Counted from the stretch's first letter, positions 39,071 to 50,200 are shown. The stretch is 64,000 nucleotides of DNA from Jatrophihabitans sp. GAS493 (GCF_900230215.1 NZ_LT907982.1:1922001-1986000), one strand, 5' to 3'. Program-made: numbers and translations. Notes: generated by a model not told the origin, from the letters alone.

Positions 39071-40508
39071 GAAATCGCAGGTTGAGGCCTACCGATTCGG
39101 CATGCGGCGTCTGGAGTTGGCCGTCTCCTCCGGGCAGTCCTACCGGCGCTCCCTGGGCGGCCCCCGGCATGGGCTCTCGTACCTGGTCGGGTTCGCGATC
39201 GCCGTGCTGGCGCTGGCCGGGTTCGCGGTCTACGGCTTCATCAAGCCAGCTCCCTCGATCGGCTCGGCCACCGTCCTCATCGATAGCGACAACGGTGCCA
39301 CCTACGTGCTGCGCGACGGCCGCCTCTACTCGTCGATGAACCTCTCCTCGGCGCTGCTCGCGGCCGGGCAGGCCTCCTCGGGGAGCAACAGCTCGAACAA
39401 CGGCAAACCCGAGACGAAGTCGGTCAACGCGGCGACGCTGGCCGGGATGGCCAAGGGGCAGTTGCTCGGTATCACCGGGGCTCCGGATGATCTGCCGTCG
39501 GAGTCGAAACTGCTGCCGGCCACCTGGGCCGTCTGCGATGTCTCCACCGTCGATCCATCGCTCGCCCCGTCCAGCCCGCCGACGGTGAAGACCACCGCGA
39601 TCGTCGGGGAGCCCGTCGTCACCTCATCCGAGGTCGGTAACGTCGCCACGCTGGTCACCGCCGACGGCGGCAAGACGACCTATGTCTTGTGGGACGGTCG
39701 GCGCTCGCGGATCCAGCAGTCCGATCGAGCGGCCACCCTCGCGCTCGGCACCGACGCGCAGACGCCCCGACCGGTGAGCCTCGGCCTGCTGAACGCCATC
39801 CCGGAGGGGGCGCCCCTCACCGAGCCCCAGATCGCCGGTGCGGGGAACGCGGTGAGCTGGTCGAGTTCGCTCACCGCGGGAGCTGTCTTCACCGCGCAAC
39901 TCTCGTCGGGCCCGGCCGAGTACGTGGTTCTCGAAGACGGAGTCCAGCGGATAACCCCGCTGTTCCTCGATCTCATTCGCGCCTCCACGCCGAGCACCGG
40001 CCCGGTCCCGACGGTGCCCCTGTCGACGCTCAGCAGCGCACCGGTGACCAAGCATCCGCTGCCGGTCGACGACTTCCCGGCCACTCAGCCGTCCTTCTAC
40101 TCCTCGACCCAGGCGCCAGTGGTCTGTCTGACCTGGACCGGCGGGAGCGATCCGGCAAGCTACGCCGTCTACCCGACTACGGCCCTGCCCCTGCCGGCTA
40201 AGGCCACGGCCGTCCCCGCGCCCCCGGGCTCGCCCGCTGGCAGCGCGGACGCGGTGTATGTGGCCCCCGGGCACGGCGCGGTGATGGGACAGGTCACCGG
40301 AGCGCAGGACCCGAGCTCGGGGGCGCTGTTTCTGCTCACCAGCCAGGGCGTGAAGTATCCGGTGGTGAGCAGGCAGGCGCTCGCCTACCTCGGTCTGGGG
40401 AAGACGATTCGGGGCGCGTCGCCCGGGTTGCTGAACGTGCTGCCGACCGGACCAACCCTCGACCCGGCGGTCGCCGCCGCCTACTTCGGCATCAGCACCT
40501 CGGGTTGA
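39051..40508 (+). CDS. eccB: Type VII secretion protein EccB
   Basis: 485 residues from the GTG at 39051 with AGGGAGGA upstream. The EccB hallmark beginning is present (TTKSQVEAYRFGMRRLELAV), followed by one transmembrane helix (YLVGFAIAVLALAGFAVYGF) and a large extracytoplasmic domain. This contains repeated GG...YVL-type strands (TVLIDSDNGATYVLRDGRLY, ADGGKTTYVLWDGRRSRIQQ) and a late PVVSRQALAYLGLG motif. EccB is a structural ESX core subunit projecting into the cell wall. It is divergent from eccE. The frame is open far upstream to 38406, but that part is a shadow of eccE. Confidence 0.9.
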   Translation: MPTENTTKSQVEAYRFGMRRLELAVSSGQSYRRSLGGPRHGLSYLVGFAIAVLALAGFAVYGFIKPAPSIGSATVLIDSDNGATYVLRDGRLYSSMNLSSALLAAGQASSGSNSSNNGKPETKSVNAATLAGMAKGQLLGITGAPDDLPSESKLLPATWAVCDVSTVDPSLAPSSPPTVKTTAIVGEPVVTSSEVGNVATLVTADGGKTTYVLWDGRRSRIQQSDRAATLALGTDAQTPRPVSLGLLNAIPEGAPLTEPQIAGAGNAVSWSSSLTAGAVFTAQLSSGPAEYVVLEDGVQRITPLFLDLIRASTPSTGPVPTVPLSTLSSAPVTKHPLPVDDFPATQPSFYSSTQAPVVCLTWTGGSDPASYAVYPTTALPLPAKATAVPAPPGSPAGSADAVYVAPGHGAVMGQVTGAQDPSSGALFLLTSQGVKYPVVSRQALAYLGLGKTIRGASPGLLNVLPTGPTLDPAVAAAYFGISTSG

Positions 40509-40534
40509 GGGCGCTATGGTGCATCGGCCAATGA

Positions 40535-41065
40535 ATGTATGAGGATCTGACCGTCGCCGAGCTGGACGCGCTGATCGCGGCCGGCCGCATCTCGCTCGAC
40601 GACTACTGGCAGGCTCGGATCGCGCTCGATCTGCGTCTGGAGCAGCAGGAGCACGAGAACCGCTTCGACCTGGCGGCGGGTTCCGGGGCGGGGTCGGTGG
40701 GTCAGGATGACGGTGATGCTGCCGGCTCGTTCGGAACGGCAACGGCTTCGGACGAGGACATCGTGCAGAGCCTGCGCGGAGATCTCAGCGACACCCGACG
40801 CGACGCCTCGACCGGCTACCGCTACCGCGAGCCTGCGGAGGGGAGAGCGGCCTGGGTCGACCCGCCGCCGATGCCGCGTTATGGGGCGCCGCCGACGCCC
40901 GATCCCGGCCCGATGGTGAGCCCGCCTCCCGGGCGTTCGCCGTTCAGCGAGCCGGGAACGTCCTGGGTACGGTTGCCGATCCCCGGGCCGTCGGCCGATG
41001 CGGCCCCGACCCGGGCCAACGACGGACGGGATCAGCGTCGCTGGTGGCGCCGCCGTCGTCGCTGA
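40535..41065 (+). CDS. Small hypothetical protein, proline-rich tail, downstream of eccB
   Basis: 176 residues from an ATG at 40535, 26 bases after eccB, without a clear ribosome site. The first 40 residues (YEDLTVAELDALIAAGRISL) form a short helical domain that resembles SHOCT-like or DUF1707-like starts, but I cannot name it. The rest is acidic then Pro/Arg-rich and ends in a poly-Arg tail. Probably cytoplasmic and partly disordered. Role unknown. Confidence 0.6.
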   Translation: MYEDLTVAELDALIAAGRISLDDYWQARIALDLRLEQQEHENRFDLAAGSGAGSVGQDDGDAAGSFGTATASDEDIVQSLRGDLSDTRRDASTGYRYREPAEGRAAWVDPPPMPRYGAPPTPDPGPMVSPPPGRSPFSEPGTSWVRLPIPGPSADAAPTRANDGRDQRRWWRRRRR

Positions 41066-41270
41066 GCACTGATCGCGTGCTGCGACATCGCCTTCGTCTC
41101 CTATTCGGCGCGTTGCCCCGCTGGGCGTCGGTGGCGGCCGCGAATTCGACGGTTACCGGGACAGGGTTGCGATCGGTCGGGCGTCACGTCGGTTGTTCAC
41201 AAGCTGAGACGTCATCCACAGCGTGATTGATCCGGCCGATCGGGTCACGGTTGGCTGAGAGGCTCAACGC

Positions 41271-42320
41271 GTGCGAAGTGTTCCCGAGATCAGCCGGCAG
41301 CAGCACGGTGCATTCACGCTCGCGCAGGCCGCCGTGGCCGGGTGGCATCCGAGCGCGATCGATCGGGCGGTTCGGGCCGGGAGATTGACTCGGGTGCGGC
41401 GCGGCGTCTACTGCCTTCCGGACGTACTCGACGTGTCGTCGCCCGAAGCAGCGCGCCAGGCGCTGCGGACCCGCGTGTGCGCGGTTCTGCTGGCCAAGCC
41501 GGATTGCGTTGCTAGCCACGCGAGCGCCGCGTTGCTCTCTGATCTTGCGACGCTGAACCTTCCGATTCGCCCCTGTGTCACCGTTCGCCCGCGTTCGACG
41601 GGTGACACGGCGTCTGTTCATCTGCACCGCGCCACCCTGTGCGCGGACGACCTGGATCGCCGTTCGTCGCGCCAGCTTCTGCGCCGGACAAGCGAGACCC
41701 GAACTGTGTACGACATTGCCCGCGAATCGGGGCACGTTGCGGCGGTCGTCACCGCCGACGCAGGCCTGCGCCGGGGAAGTATCACTCGAGCCGGACTGTG
41801 CGCCTATCGCGAGCGCAGCAAGGGGTGGCCCGGCATTCGACGAGCCGCCAATCTGGCGGACCTGGTCGACGGCAGGTCGGAGTCCGCGTTGGAGTCGGTA
41901 AGCCGGCTCCGGATGCTTGAACACTCCCTCCCGCCCGCTGAACTGCAGGCCGAACTTCGGGATCTGGACGGCAGGTTTCTCGGTCGGGTCGACTTCTACT
42001 GGCCGGAGTACGGCGTTGTCGGCGAGGCTGACGGATTGGACAAGTACGGCGGGGAATCCGTTCTCACCTTGCGCGAGGAGAAGCTCCGGCAGGAACGGCT
42101 GGAGCGAGCCGGGCTGGTGGTGGTCCGCTGGGGCTGGGCCGACCTACGCCAGACGTCGGAGCTGCGACACCGTTTGGAGCGGGCGTTCGCCCGTGGGCTG
42201 AGCCGACCCGCTGACGACCACCGCTGGATCACCACGCTGCGAGCCCGGCCGCCTGACCAACCAACCCGGCGCAGCTGCCCGGAACCCGCTCTGATTGTCC
42301 CCGTGGGCGTCGGTTGGTGA
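41271..42320 (+). CDS. AbiEi-type antitoxin N-domain plus DUF559 nuclease-like domain
   Basis: 349 residues from a GTG. The N-terminal 70 residues form an AbiEi/winged-helix segment (HGAFTLAQAAVAGWHPSAID, LTRVRRGVYCLP). The C-terminal 120 residues are a DUF559/Vsr-like restriction-endonuclease fold: RVDFYWPEYGVVGEADGLDK holds the Asp, Glu-x-Asp and Lys pattern of a PD-(D/E)xK site, followed by LERAGLVVVRWGWADL. This architecture is widespread in actinobacteria and often labelled type IV antitoxin, yet no AbiEii toxin gene is nearby. It stands alone between eccB and the convergent TgpA-like gene, so a true toxin-antitoxin role is doubtful. Confidence 0.8.
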   Translation: MRSVPEISRQQHGAFTLAQAAVAGWHPSAIDRAVRAGRLTRVRRGVYCLPDVLDVSSPEAARQALRTRVCAVLLAKPDCVASHASAALLSDLATLNLPIRPCVTVRPRSTGDTASVHLHRATLCADDLDRRSSRQLLRRTSETRTVYDIARESGHVAAVVTADAGLRRGSITRAGLCAYRERSKGWPGIRRAANLADLVDGRSESALESVSRLRMLEHSLPPAELQAELRDLDGRFLGRVDFYWPEYGVVGEADGLDKYGGESVLTLREEKLRQERLERAGLVVVRWGWADLRQTSELRHRLERAFARGLSRPADDHRWITTLRARPPDQPTRRSCPEPALIVPVGVGW

Positions 42321-42345
42321 ACCGAATTCGACGTCTGGCGGGGCA

Positions 42346-42386
42346 GGGTGGAGCGCGACCGGTGCGGCGGGTGGAGCGCGACCGGT
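42346..42386. repeat. 18-bp direct repeat between convergent genes
   Basis: GGGTGGAGCGCGACCGGT occurs at 42346-42363 and again at 42369-42386 with no mismatch, separated by five bases. It lies in the gap between the AbiEi-like gene and the end of the TgpA-like gene. Confidence 0.85.
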
Positions 42387-42388
42387 TG

Positions 42389-44806
42389 CTAGTCGGGTTT
42401 CGGGAGCCGGGTCATCGGGCGCAGTGAACGCAGGCTGACCCGGGCCCGTAGCCGATGCCAGCGGCTCACGCCAAGCACCATGTCCTGCCGGGCCCGGAGC
42501 ACGTCGCTCCAGTACTCGGCCGATTCAGCCGACGACGCCGGCTGCGGACCGAAGAGAATGCCGTCCGCCCGTTCGGCCAGCGGCCGTACCCCGAACGCCG
42601 ACAGTCTCTCGGCCTGTTCCCGACGGGTGTAACCGGCATAGACCGCGACGCCGAGATCGCGAGCCTGGTCGAGAATCTCCCGCCACCCCTGGGCGTAGCG
42701 CAGCGCCGGAGTGCCGGCCCGCCGCCGTCGTCGTCGGCGTAGCGCCTTCACCGCGATGATCAGCCCGGCGATGCCGAGCACCACGGTGACCGGTGGGAGC
42801 ACCCACTTGAGGGTGGTCACCACGAACGCCGGCAGATGCCACCGCTTGGCCAGTGTCGTGTCGTGCTGACTGCGCCGGAAGGAGTTCGAGCCGGCCTGGC
42901 CGAACTCGTCCAGACTGCTCGGCGGCCGCGACGTGTTCGGCGGGGGCACCACGGAGGCGTTGTTGTTCTCGAACTGCTGCTGGTTCTGCTTGTTCGGCTT
43001 CTTGGACACCGGTGGCATGAAGGTCGTCTGCGGCACCATTGCCCACGCGCCGCTGGCCAGATGAACCTCGACCCAGGCGTGAACATCCTTACCCCGGACC
43101 ACGGTCACGCCGCCGGCCCCGGAATTGGCGTCGGGCTCGCCGGTCGCGCCGAGGACGACCCGGGCCGGGATGCCCAGTTCGTTGGCCATCAGGGCGAAGG
43201 TGGCGGCGTACTGCTCGTCATCGCCGACCAGGCTGACGGCGCCACCCGGCGAGAGGAACCGGGTCAGCCGGCCGGTCGAATGACCGGGCAGGTACTGAGT
43301 CTCGCCGGGTCCGCCCTCGCTGTAGAAGCCGTTGGTTCGCAGATAGTTGGCTATGGCGGTTAGTCGATCCCAGGCGCTGCCCGCGCTGGGTACCCAACGG
43401 TTCATCGCCGCCACCACGAACGCGCCGACACCCGGATCAAGGGTGCTGCCGCCGAAGGGCGTTGCCTGCGACGGGAGAGTGTTCTGGGGCAGCACGGCGT
43501 CCAGCGTGTAGGTGTCGCCGGCCTTCACCCGGTCGACCACGATCGCTGAATCGGTCGCCAGGTTGTATCGAAGCTCCTCGGCGTGGCTGTCGGCGTCCGG
43601 CCCGGAGAAGGAGACCTGTTCGGTGGCGCCGGCGCTCGGCAGCCAACTGTTGGTGTCGGTCGCGGCGGCGTAGGCGGCCCCGATCGTCACCTCCAGTTTC
43701 GCTCGTGGACCGCTCTCGGTCGTGGCGATACTGCTGCCGACGCGTTGGAAGGTTGCCGATTCATCGCCCAGCGCCGGTGTTGGCGGCGCGTTGTGAGCGG
43801 CCCAGACAACCCCGTTGTAGTCATCGAGGGTCGCGATTCGAATCGGGTAGCCGGCAGGCAGACCCTTGATGGTGAAGAGCGTCTGGTCGGCCAGTTGCTG
43901 GGCGCTCGGACGGTACTTGCGGAAACCGACCAGCGGGCTCGGGAAGGCGCTTAGATCCACTGGGGGTGTCACATGAGCCCGCAGCGTCTCGCGCTGGTCG
44001 TAGCGGTGCCCGGGTAGCAGTGAACCCCCGACGAGCACCACCGCCGACGCCACGACCAGGAGTCCGATCGCGGTTGCCAGCCGCGAAGACCAGCCGCCGT
44101 GCGTCTGCACGATGCGACGCTGGCCGCGCAGCGCAACCCAGCCGACGGCCAGAGCGCCGAAGACGAGACTGACGAACTCGATGGTGCTGGGCTGAGTGGT
44201 TCCGAGCAGGATGGCCGTGAAGAGCGCCGCGACCGGACCCACCAACGGTGCCCCGACTCGTAGCGTCCGCCCGGCGATCGTCATGCCCACGCCGGCGCTG
44301 AAGAGGCAGACGGCGAACGGAAGCACGATCAGCGGCCCATTCGCAGTGACCGGCGCCAGCGTCGTGAGCAGCTGCGTCCAGCCGTGGATGAGCAGGCGCC
44401 AGAGCTCCTGCACCGTCGCCGGAGTGGGCAGTGGGCCGCCGGCCGGGTCGCCGCCCAGGGCCACCACGCCACCGAAGAGGAAGTACCCGACGGCCAGCAG
44501 CGCCGGAGTCAGCACCCACGGGACGCGCAGCGCGTTTCCCAGGTGTGCGATCGCGACACCGATCAGTGCCCCGACGAAACCGGCGACCAGAAAGCTCCAA
44601 CCGGAGAAGGTGAGGCGTAGCGTGACGGTCGCGACGGTGGTGAGGGCGAGCACGAAGGCCGCGTCGACATAGTCGCGGGAGCGGGGAACCAGCGAACGAC
44701 GGGACGACGCCGCCCGCTCGCCGCGCGCTAACGCCCCACCCTCTGACCGCCGGCTCATTCGCCCGCTCATTCGCCCGCTCATTCGCTCGCTCATTCGCTC
44801 GCTCAT
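42389..44806 (-). CDS. TgpA-like membrane protein with degenerate transglutaminase domain
   Basis: Up to 805 residues. The N-terminal half has about six to seven transmembrane helices (DUF3488/TgpA N-terminal type, for example ALTTVATVTLRLTFSGWSFL and LVAGFVGALIGVAIAHLG). An extracytoplasmic transglutaminase-like domain is centred near residue 530, and another membrane helix lies near 690 (WVLPPVTVVLGIAGLIIAV). The normal catalytic Cys is Asp in GDDEQYAATFALM, His is kept in VHAWVEV, and the catalytic Asp position reads Pro (WAMVPQ). So it is probably not an active transglutaminase. Five in-frame ATG codons in 12-bp repeats make the start uncertain. It overlaps the DUF58 stop. Confidence 0.88.
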   Translation of the reverse strand: MSERMSERMSGRMSGRMSRRSEGGALARGERAASSRRSLVPRSRDYVDAAFVLALTTVATVTLRLTFSGWSFLVAGFVGALIGVAIAHLGNALRVPWVLTPALLAVGYFLFGGVVALGGDPAGGPLPTPATVQELWRLLIHGWTQLLTTLAPVTANGPLIVLPFAVCLFSAGVGMTIAGRTLRVGAPLVGPVAALFTAILLGTTQPSTIEFVSLVFGALAVGWVALRGQRRIVQTHGGWSSRLATAIGLLVVASAVVLVGGSLLPGHRYDQRETLRAHVTPPVDLSAFPSPLVGFRKYRPSAQQLADQTLFTIKGLPAGYPIRIATLDDYNGVVWAAHNAPPTPALGDESATFQRVGSSIATTESGPRAKLEVTIGAAYAAATDTNSWLPSAGATEQVSFSGPDADSHAEELRYNLATDSAIVVDRVKAGDTYTLDAVLPQNTLPSQATPFGGSTLDPGVGAFVVAAMNRWVPSAGSAWDRLTAIANYLRTNGFYSEGGPGETQYLPGHSTGRLTRFLSPGGAVSLVGDDEQYAATFALMANELGIPARVVLGATGEPDANSGAGGVTVVRGKDVHAWVEVHLASGAWAMVPQTTFMPPVSKKPNKQNQQQFENNNASVVPPPNTSRPPSSLDEFGQAGSNSFRRSQHDTTLAKRWHLPAFVVTTLKWVLPPVTVVLGIAGLIIAVKALRRRRRRRAGTPALRYAQGWREILDQARDLGVAVYAGYTRREQAERLSAFGVRPLAERADGILFGPQPASSAESAEYWSDVLRARQDMVLGVSRWHRLRARVSLRSLRPMTRLPKPD

Positions 44807-44810
44807 TCGC
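44751..44810. repeat. Five 12-bp tandem repeats, each bearing a possible ATG start of the TgpA-like gene
   Basis: Units of CCGCTCATTCGC type run from 44751 to 44810. On the minus strand each contains ATG at 44806, 44794, 44782, 44770 or 44758, all in the same frame, encoding MSER or MSGR repeats. The first ATG overlaps the stop of the DUF58 gene. Confidence 0.9.
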
Positions 44811-46212
44811 CCGGTCCTGCGCGCAGCAGGCGGGGCAGGTCAGCCAGGTCGTTGATGCTGAGCACGGTGATGTCCCAGACGCTCGAGATCCCGGACGGGC
44901 GCTGCGGATCTACCCGCAGCACCACCGTGTTCACCTCGATCGGGAAGTGTGCGGCGGCGCGCCGGATGTCACTGAACTCGGAGAACGCACCGGTGATTAT
45001 CAGTGCGACGCTGGTGGCCGGAGCGATTCGAGAGGCCTCCAGGGCAAGGGTGGCCAGCGGCCTCCGAGACGGCAGGGCCCGGGCGAAGCCGTCCAGGGTC
45101 CGCTGCGGAGTTCCGACGTGCACCACCTCCTCGCTGGCCACCACGGTCGTCTGAATCTCGTCACGGATCGCCCGGACCGCGACCGACGCGGCGGCCGAGA
45201 TCGCCGTCTCGAAATCCTCCGCGCTCCGGTAGGCGTACTCATCGCCGTCCACCACCAGCGTCAGGTGTGAGCGGCGGGTGTCCAGAAACTGCCGGACCAG
45301 AAACTTGCTGTTGGGTATCCCGGCGCTCGCCTTGGCCGAGGATCGCCAATGAATGTAACGACGATCGTCGCCCGGTGCGTATTCGCGCAGGGCATGGAAC
45401 GCGAGGTCGCTCACTGAGATGTCGTTGGTGGTGCGCCCCTCCAGATCACGGAGCAGACCGGAGTCCAGCGGCTCGACGGCGACCATCCGAGGGTGGACGA
45501 AGAGCTCCAGCAACTCGGTCCAACGCACCGAACGCCGCAGAAACCCGAACGGATCACCGCGCACCGTGGTCGCCGGCCCGATCGGGATCACCCCGCGTCG
45601 ATCGGTCGGTACCGAGAAGACCTCGGTGAAGAAGTGGCCGCTTCCGATACTGGGCATGTTGAAGCGACCGCCCGACTCGCCGACCGGCAGCTCCAGCGCA
45701 ATCGGCGGAAGCCGCCCGCGACGCCGGTTCAGCACGTCGACGCGCCCCGACGAGGTCTCGCCGACGCGGACCCGGGACGGTTCGATGCGGATCGTCACCT
45801 GCAGATCGGTGCGCCCGATCGTCAGCAAAACGCAGAGGATGAAGAGGACGAGGAGCAGCCACCCGATCATCGCGGGTTCGGCCCACCCGAAGAGTCCCCC
45901 GATCAGCCACCCGGCGATGGCGCAGCCCAGCAGCAGCCACCCCAGCGGCGTGACCAGTGAGGTGACGGGACGCAGGACCGGAGCCGCGGTCGCCCAGGCC
46001 CGCTGAACCGGGGCGGTCACCGAGTTCAGCTGGCGGCGCAGTGACTCGGCGTAGCGGTCGCGCCGCCCCGCTCGGCGGCGTCGCCCGGCCGTTCGGCGAC
46101 CGGCGCCGCGCCCGCCCGGAGCGCGGCGCTGCGGCGGGCGGGCGGCCGAGGTCGCCGACGGGCTACGACGGGAGCGAGTGCCACCTCCGCGGTGGCCGTG
46201 GGCGTTGGACAT
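44803..46212 (-). CDS. DUF58 domain protein
   Basis: 469 residues. An Arg/Gly-rich N-terminus of about 70 residues is followed by two transmembrane helices (LGWLLLGCAIAGWLIGGLF, MIGWLLLVLFILCVLLTIG). Then a beta-rich region leads to the DUF58 motif REYAPGDDRRYIHWRSSAKA and a vWA-like C-terminal domain. DUF58 proteins regularly pair with MoxR ATPases and TgpA proteins, in systems proposed to mature or assemble cell-surface proteins. It begins 12 bases after moxR, and its stop overlaps the TgpA-like start (ATGA). Confidence 0.9.
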   Translation of the reverse strand: MSNAHGHRGGGTRSRRSPSATSAARPPQRRAPGGRGAGRRTAGRRRRAGRRDRYAESLRRQLNSVTAPVQRAWATAAPVLRPVTSLVTPLGWLLLGCAIAGWLIGGLFGWAEPAMIGWLLLVLFILCVLLTIGRTDLQVTIRIEPSRVRVGETSSGRVDVLNRRRGRLPPIALELPVGESGGRFNMPSIGSGHFFTEVFSVPTDRRGVIPIGPATTVRGDPFGFLRRSVRWTELLELFVHPRMVAVEPLDSGLLRDLEGRTTNDISVSDLAFHALREYAPGDDRRYIHWRSSAKASAGIPNSKFLVRQFLDTRRSHLTLVVDGDEYAYRSAEDFETAISAAASVAVRAIRDEIQTTVVASEEVVHVGTPQRTLDGFARALPSRRPLATLALEASRIAPATSVALIITGAFSEFSDIRRAAAHFPIEVNTVVLRVDPQRPSGISSVWDITVLSINDLADLPRLLRAGPGE

Positions 46213-46224
46213 GGACGGCGGCGT

Positions 46225-47240
<1,016 letters not shown>

Positions 47241-47241
<1 letters not shown>

Positions 47242-50200
47242 CAGGTCCATTTGAAGGTGTTCGATCTGACGCCCTCGCAGACGGCGACCAGGTTGGTGTT
47301 CTTCGTGTCGTAGGTGCGTGGCGTGTCGTCGTCGTAGTCGCCCGAGTTGTCGGTTGAGATGTTCACGTCGTCCGGCGGTGTCCGGTCGCCACCGAGGATG
47401 TTGCTGGCGCTGGCCTCGAAGGTGCACTTCACCGTGTCGGACTTCTCGAAGCCGGTCAGCTTCAGGTGGATGATTCCGCAGTGGGGATCCGGCGTCGGCG
47501 ACGGCCCGGGTGTGGCCGGCGGCTCCGGCGTGGGAGTGGCATCGGGCGTGCAGTCGGTGTTGGAGCGGCTCAGCTGGACGCCCGCCTGATCGGCGTAGCC
47601 CACCTTCTGAGTCACCATCGGCTGGCGGTTGTCGCCCGGATTAGCCGGCGATGCGGTGACAGTGATCGTCTCACTCTGGTTGAAGCCGACCTTGTCGTTC
47701 GAGTCGTCCTCGAAGTCCCGCTGCCAGGTGGACGTCGCGGTGCTGGTGAAGCTCTGCGATGCGGTGCTGCCGTTGCTGTGCCGACGGGTGACGGTGATGG
47801 TGACCGGGCGACCGTTCGGGTCGACGCTGACCGAGAAGTTGACGTACTGCCCGTCGCCGGAGACCGGGTTGATCACCGGCGTGCCGATCGGGCCGTAAGG
47901 GGTCACCGACGCGAAAGCGGTGAACGGGCTGCACGGATTGGCGAGATGCGTGCTGCTATTGCACTCCTGGATGTGCAGGGTGGTGGTGGTTCCGTTGTCT
48001 AGACCGGTGATGGTCTGGCGCTGGATTCCACCGCTGGCCGCCCAGTTGCCGCAGGACGTGTGATTGTCGTCGAGGACGCAGACGATCGTGCCGCCGGCGC
48101 CGTGCACGTCCGCCGGGGTGAAGGTGATGGTGGCCTGACCGTACTGTTCGGAGGGCGCGAGCCCGTTGAGGATCGGGGTGTCCGGTGTATCGGCGGCCTC
48201 CACGGTGTCGGAGTTGCCCTGCGGTGAGTAATGCCCCTCGGTCGCGTTCGCTGCGACCACTCCGTACCGGTAGGTCGTGCCGTCATTGGTTACCTGGTCT
48301 GGGCAGGAGAGGGCGTGGGTGCCACTGCAGACGGTCGTCTGGGCACCGTTGGTGGCGACGACATAACGGAACACGGTGTAGGTCGTCGGGCCGGGACCGT
48401 TCGGGTCCACCGGCGCCCAGCTGACGGTGACCGCCTTTCCGCTGCGTCCGGCCAATGAGACCGGAGTCGCGTTGACGTTCTTGGGCGCCGCCGGCAGCCC
48501 TGAGGACTCGCCGGTGACGGTGGCCGCCGGTCCGGGCCCCTGCTGGTTCACCGCGACGACGCGGATGGTGGTGACCGCGTCGTTGTTGAGTCCGGTGACC
48601 GTGGCGCTGGTGCCGGTCACGTTCGCCGCGCCCCCGGGCCAGCTGACCACGTAGCTGAGGACGGGGGTGCCCTTGCTCTGTGCGGCCTTCCAGGCGATGT
48701 CGAGCTGGCCGTCCTTGGGGTTGGAGGTCTGTAATCCGGTGGCGGCGTCGGGCACGGTGTTGGGCTGCGCCGGCGCGGAGGCGGCGCTCGGCTGGCTGAA
48801 GCCAACTCCGTTGTGAGCTCTGACCGTGAACTGGTACTGGGTGCCGTTGGTGAGCCCGGTGATCATGCAGGGGGAGGCCGGGCACTTCTGCGTTCCGCCG
48901 TCCCAGTCGACCTCGTAGAAGTCGATCGGTTCACCGTTGTTGGCCGGGGCCGACCAGGAGAGGGCGACCACCCGGCTCAGCACGGTACGTCCGGGGTCCG
49001 GTGTCCCGGGTTTGTCCGGAACCCCCAGCACGTGCAGCGTGATCACACCGTTGGCCTGCCGCTCGGTGCGGGTCCGGTCGGCGACGTCGGTGATCGTGAC
49101 CGCGAACGTTATCGTGCCGTGCGCGTCCGCGGCCGGGGTCATCGAGACCTGTGAACCGTTGGAGGTCACCGACGCGCCCATCCCCGAACTGCGCGAGACG
49201 CTGACCACCGAGACGAGCCGATCGCGCAACTGCGTGCTGACGTAGTTCGCGAGGTCGACCGTGGCCGAGGTTCCGGCCACCACCCCGTCGACGGTCACCG
49301 CCGATACCGACGGCGGCGGCGAGGAGACCACCGCGAGGTGGATCTTCGACGGGGTCGGATTGGAGCCGCTGACCCCGACTACGAGCGCCCCCGTCGTGCC
49401 GGGGATGGCCGAGCCGGCCGCCGTCACGTGCAGGGTTTTGGTGCCGAATCCGCTCACGCTCACGTTGCTCGGCTGGGGCTGCCAGGAGGCGGTGTAGCTG
49501 ATCGATCTCAGTTGGGCCGGGTCGGCGACCCAGACGTGACAGAGCGACGTGACGTCGAGGTCTAGCGGTGCGCCACCCTCGACGACGGCGAGGTTGTTGG
49601 TCGGGCAGCGCAGCACCGGCGTCTCGGGGCCGACCTGGACCGGCACCGAGATGATGCCGAACTGCCCGGCCGGGTCGGTGAGGCTGACGCCGTCGGTGAC
49701 CTGGAAGGTGATCGCGGCCGGTCCGACGTAGTTTCCGCTCGAGGTGAGGGTGAGTTGCGTGCTGCCGCTAGCCGTCACCTGCAGCCCGTTGCTCGGCGAG
49801 GCCGACAGCTGGTTGGTGGTGGTCAGACTGACGGCCTTGTGTGACGGATCAGTAACAAAATTCGCGATATTGATCGTCTTCGTACTGTTCTTATCCATCT
49901 TGATGGACTGATCGGCCTTGCCGGAAGGCGCGCCGGCGCCCTCGGCCGGGACGTAGATGATCGCCATCGCGGTCGCGCCATGATCGTCGCTGATCTCGTA
50001 CGGCACGACCTGCGGCGTCTTCAGTACCGGCACGGTGATTTTCCCGCCCGCGAAGGTGGCGTCCGGGTCGAAGACCTTGCTCACCTGCAGCCGGCTCGCG
50101 TCACCGTCGGGGTCGGATGCCTTGGAGAGCACATCGACCGTCACGACGTTGTCGCCGACCGCGGGGTTGGCGTAGTCGTCGACCGCGACCGGCGGGATGT

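Noticed and set aside
41271-42320. A complete AbiE toxin-antitoxin system
   Set aside because: No second gene with nucleotidyltransferase (AbiEii) motifs lies on either side; only the fused AbiEi/DUF559 gene is present.
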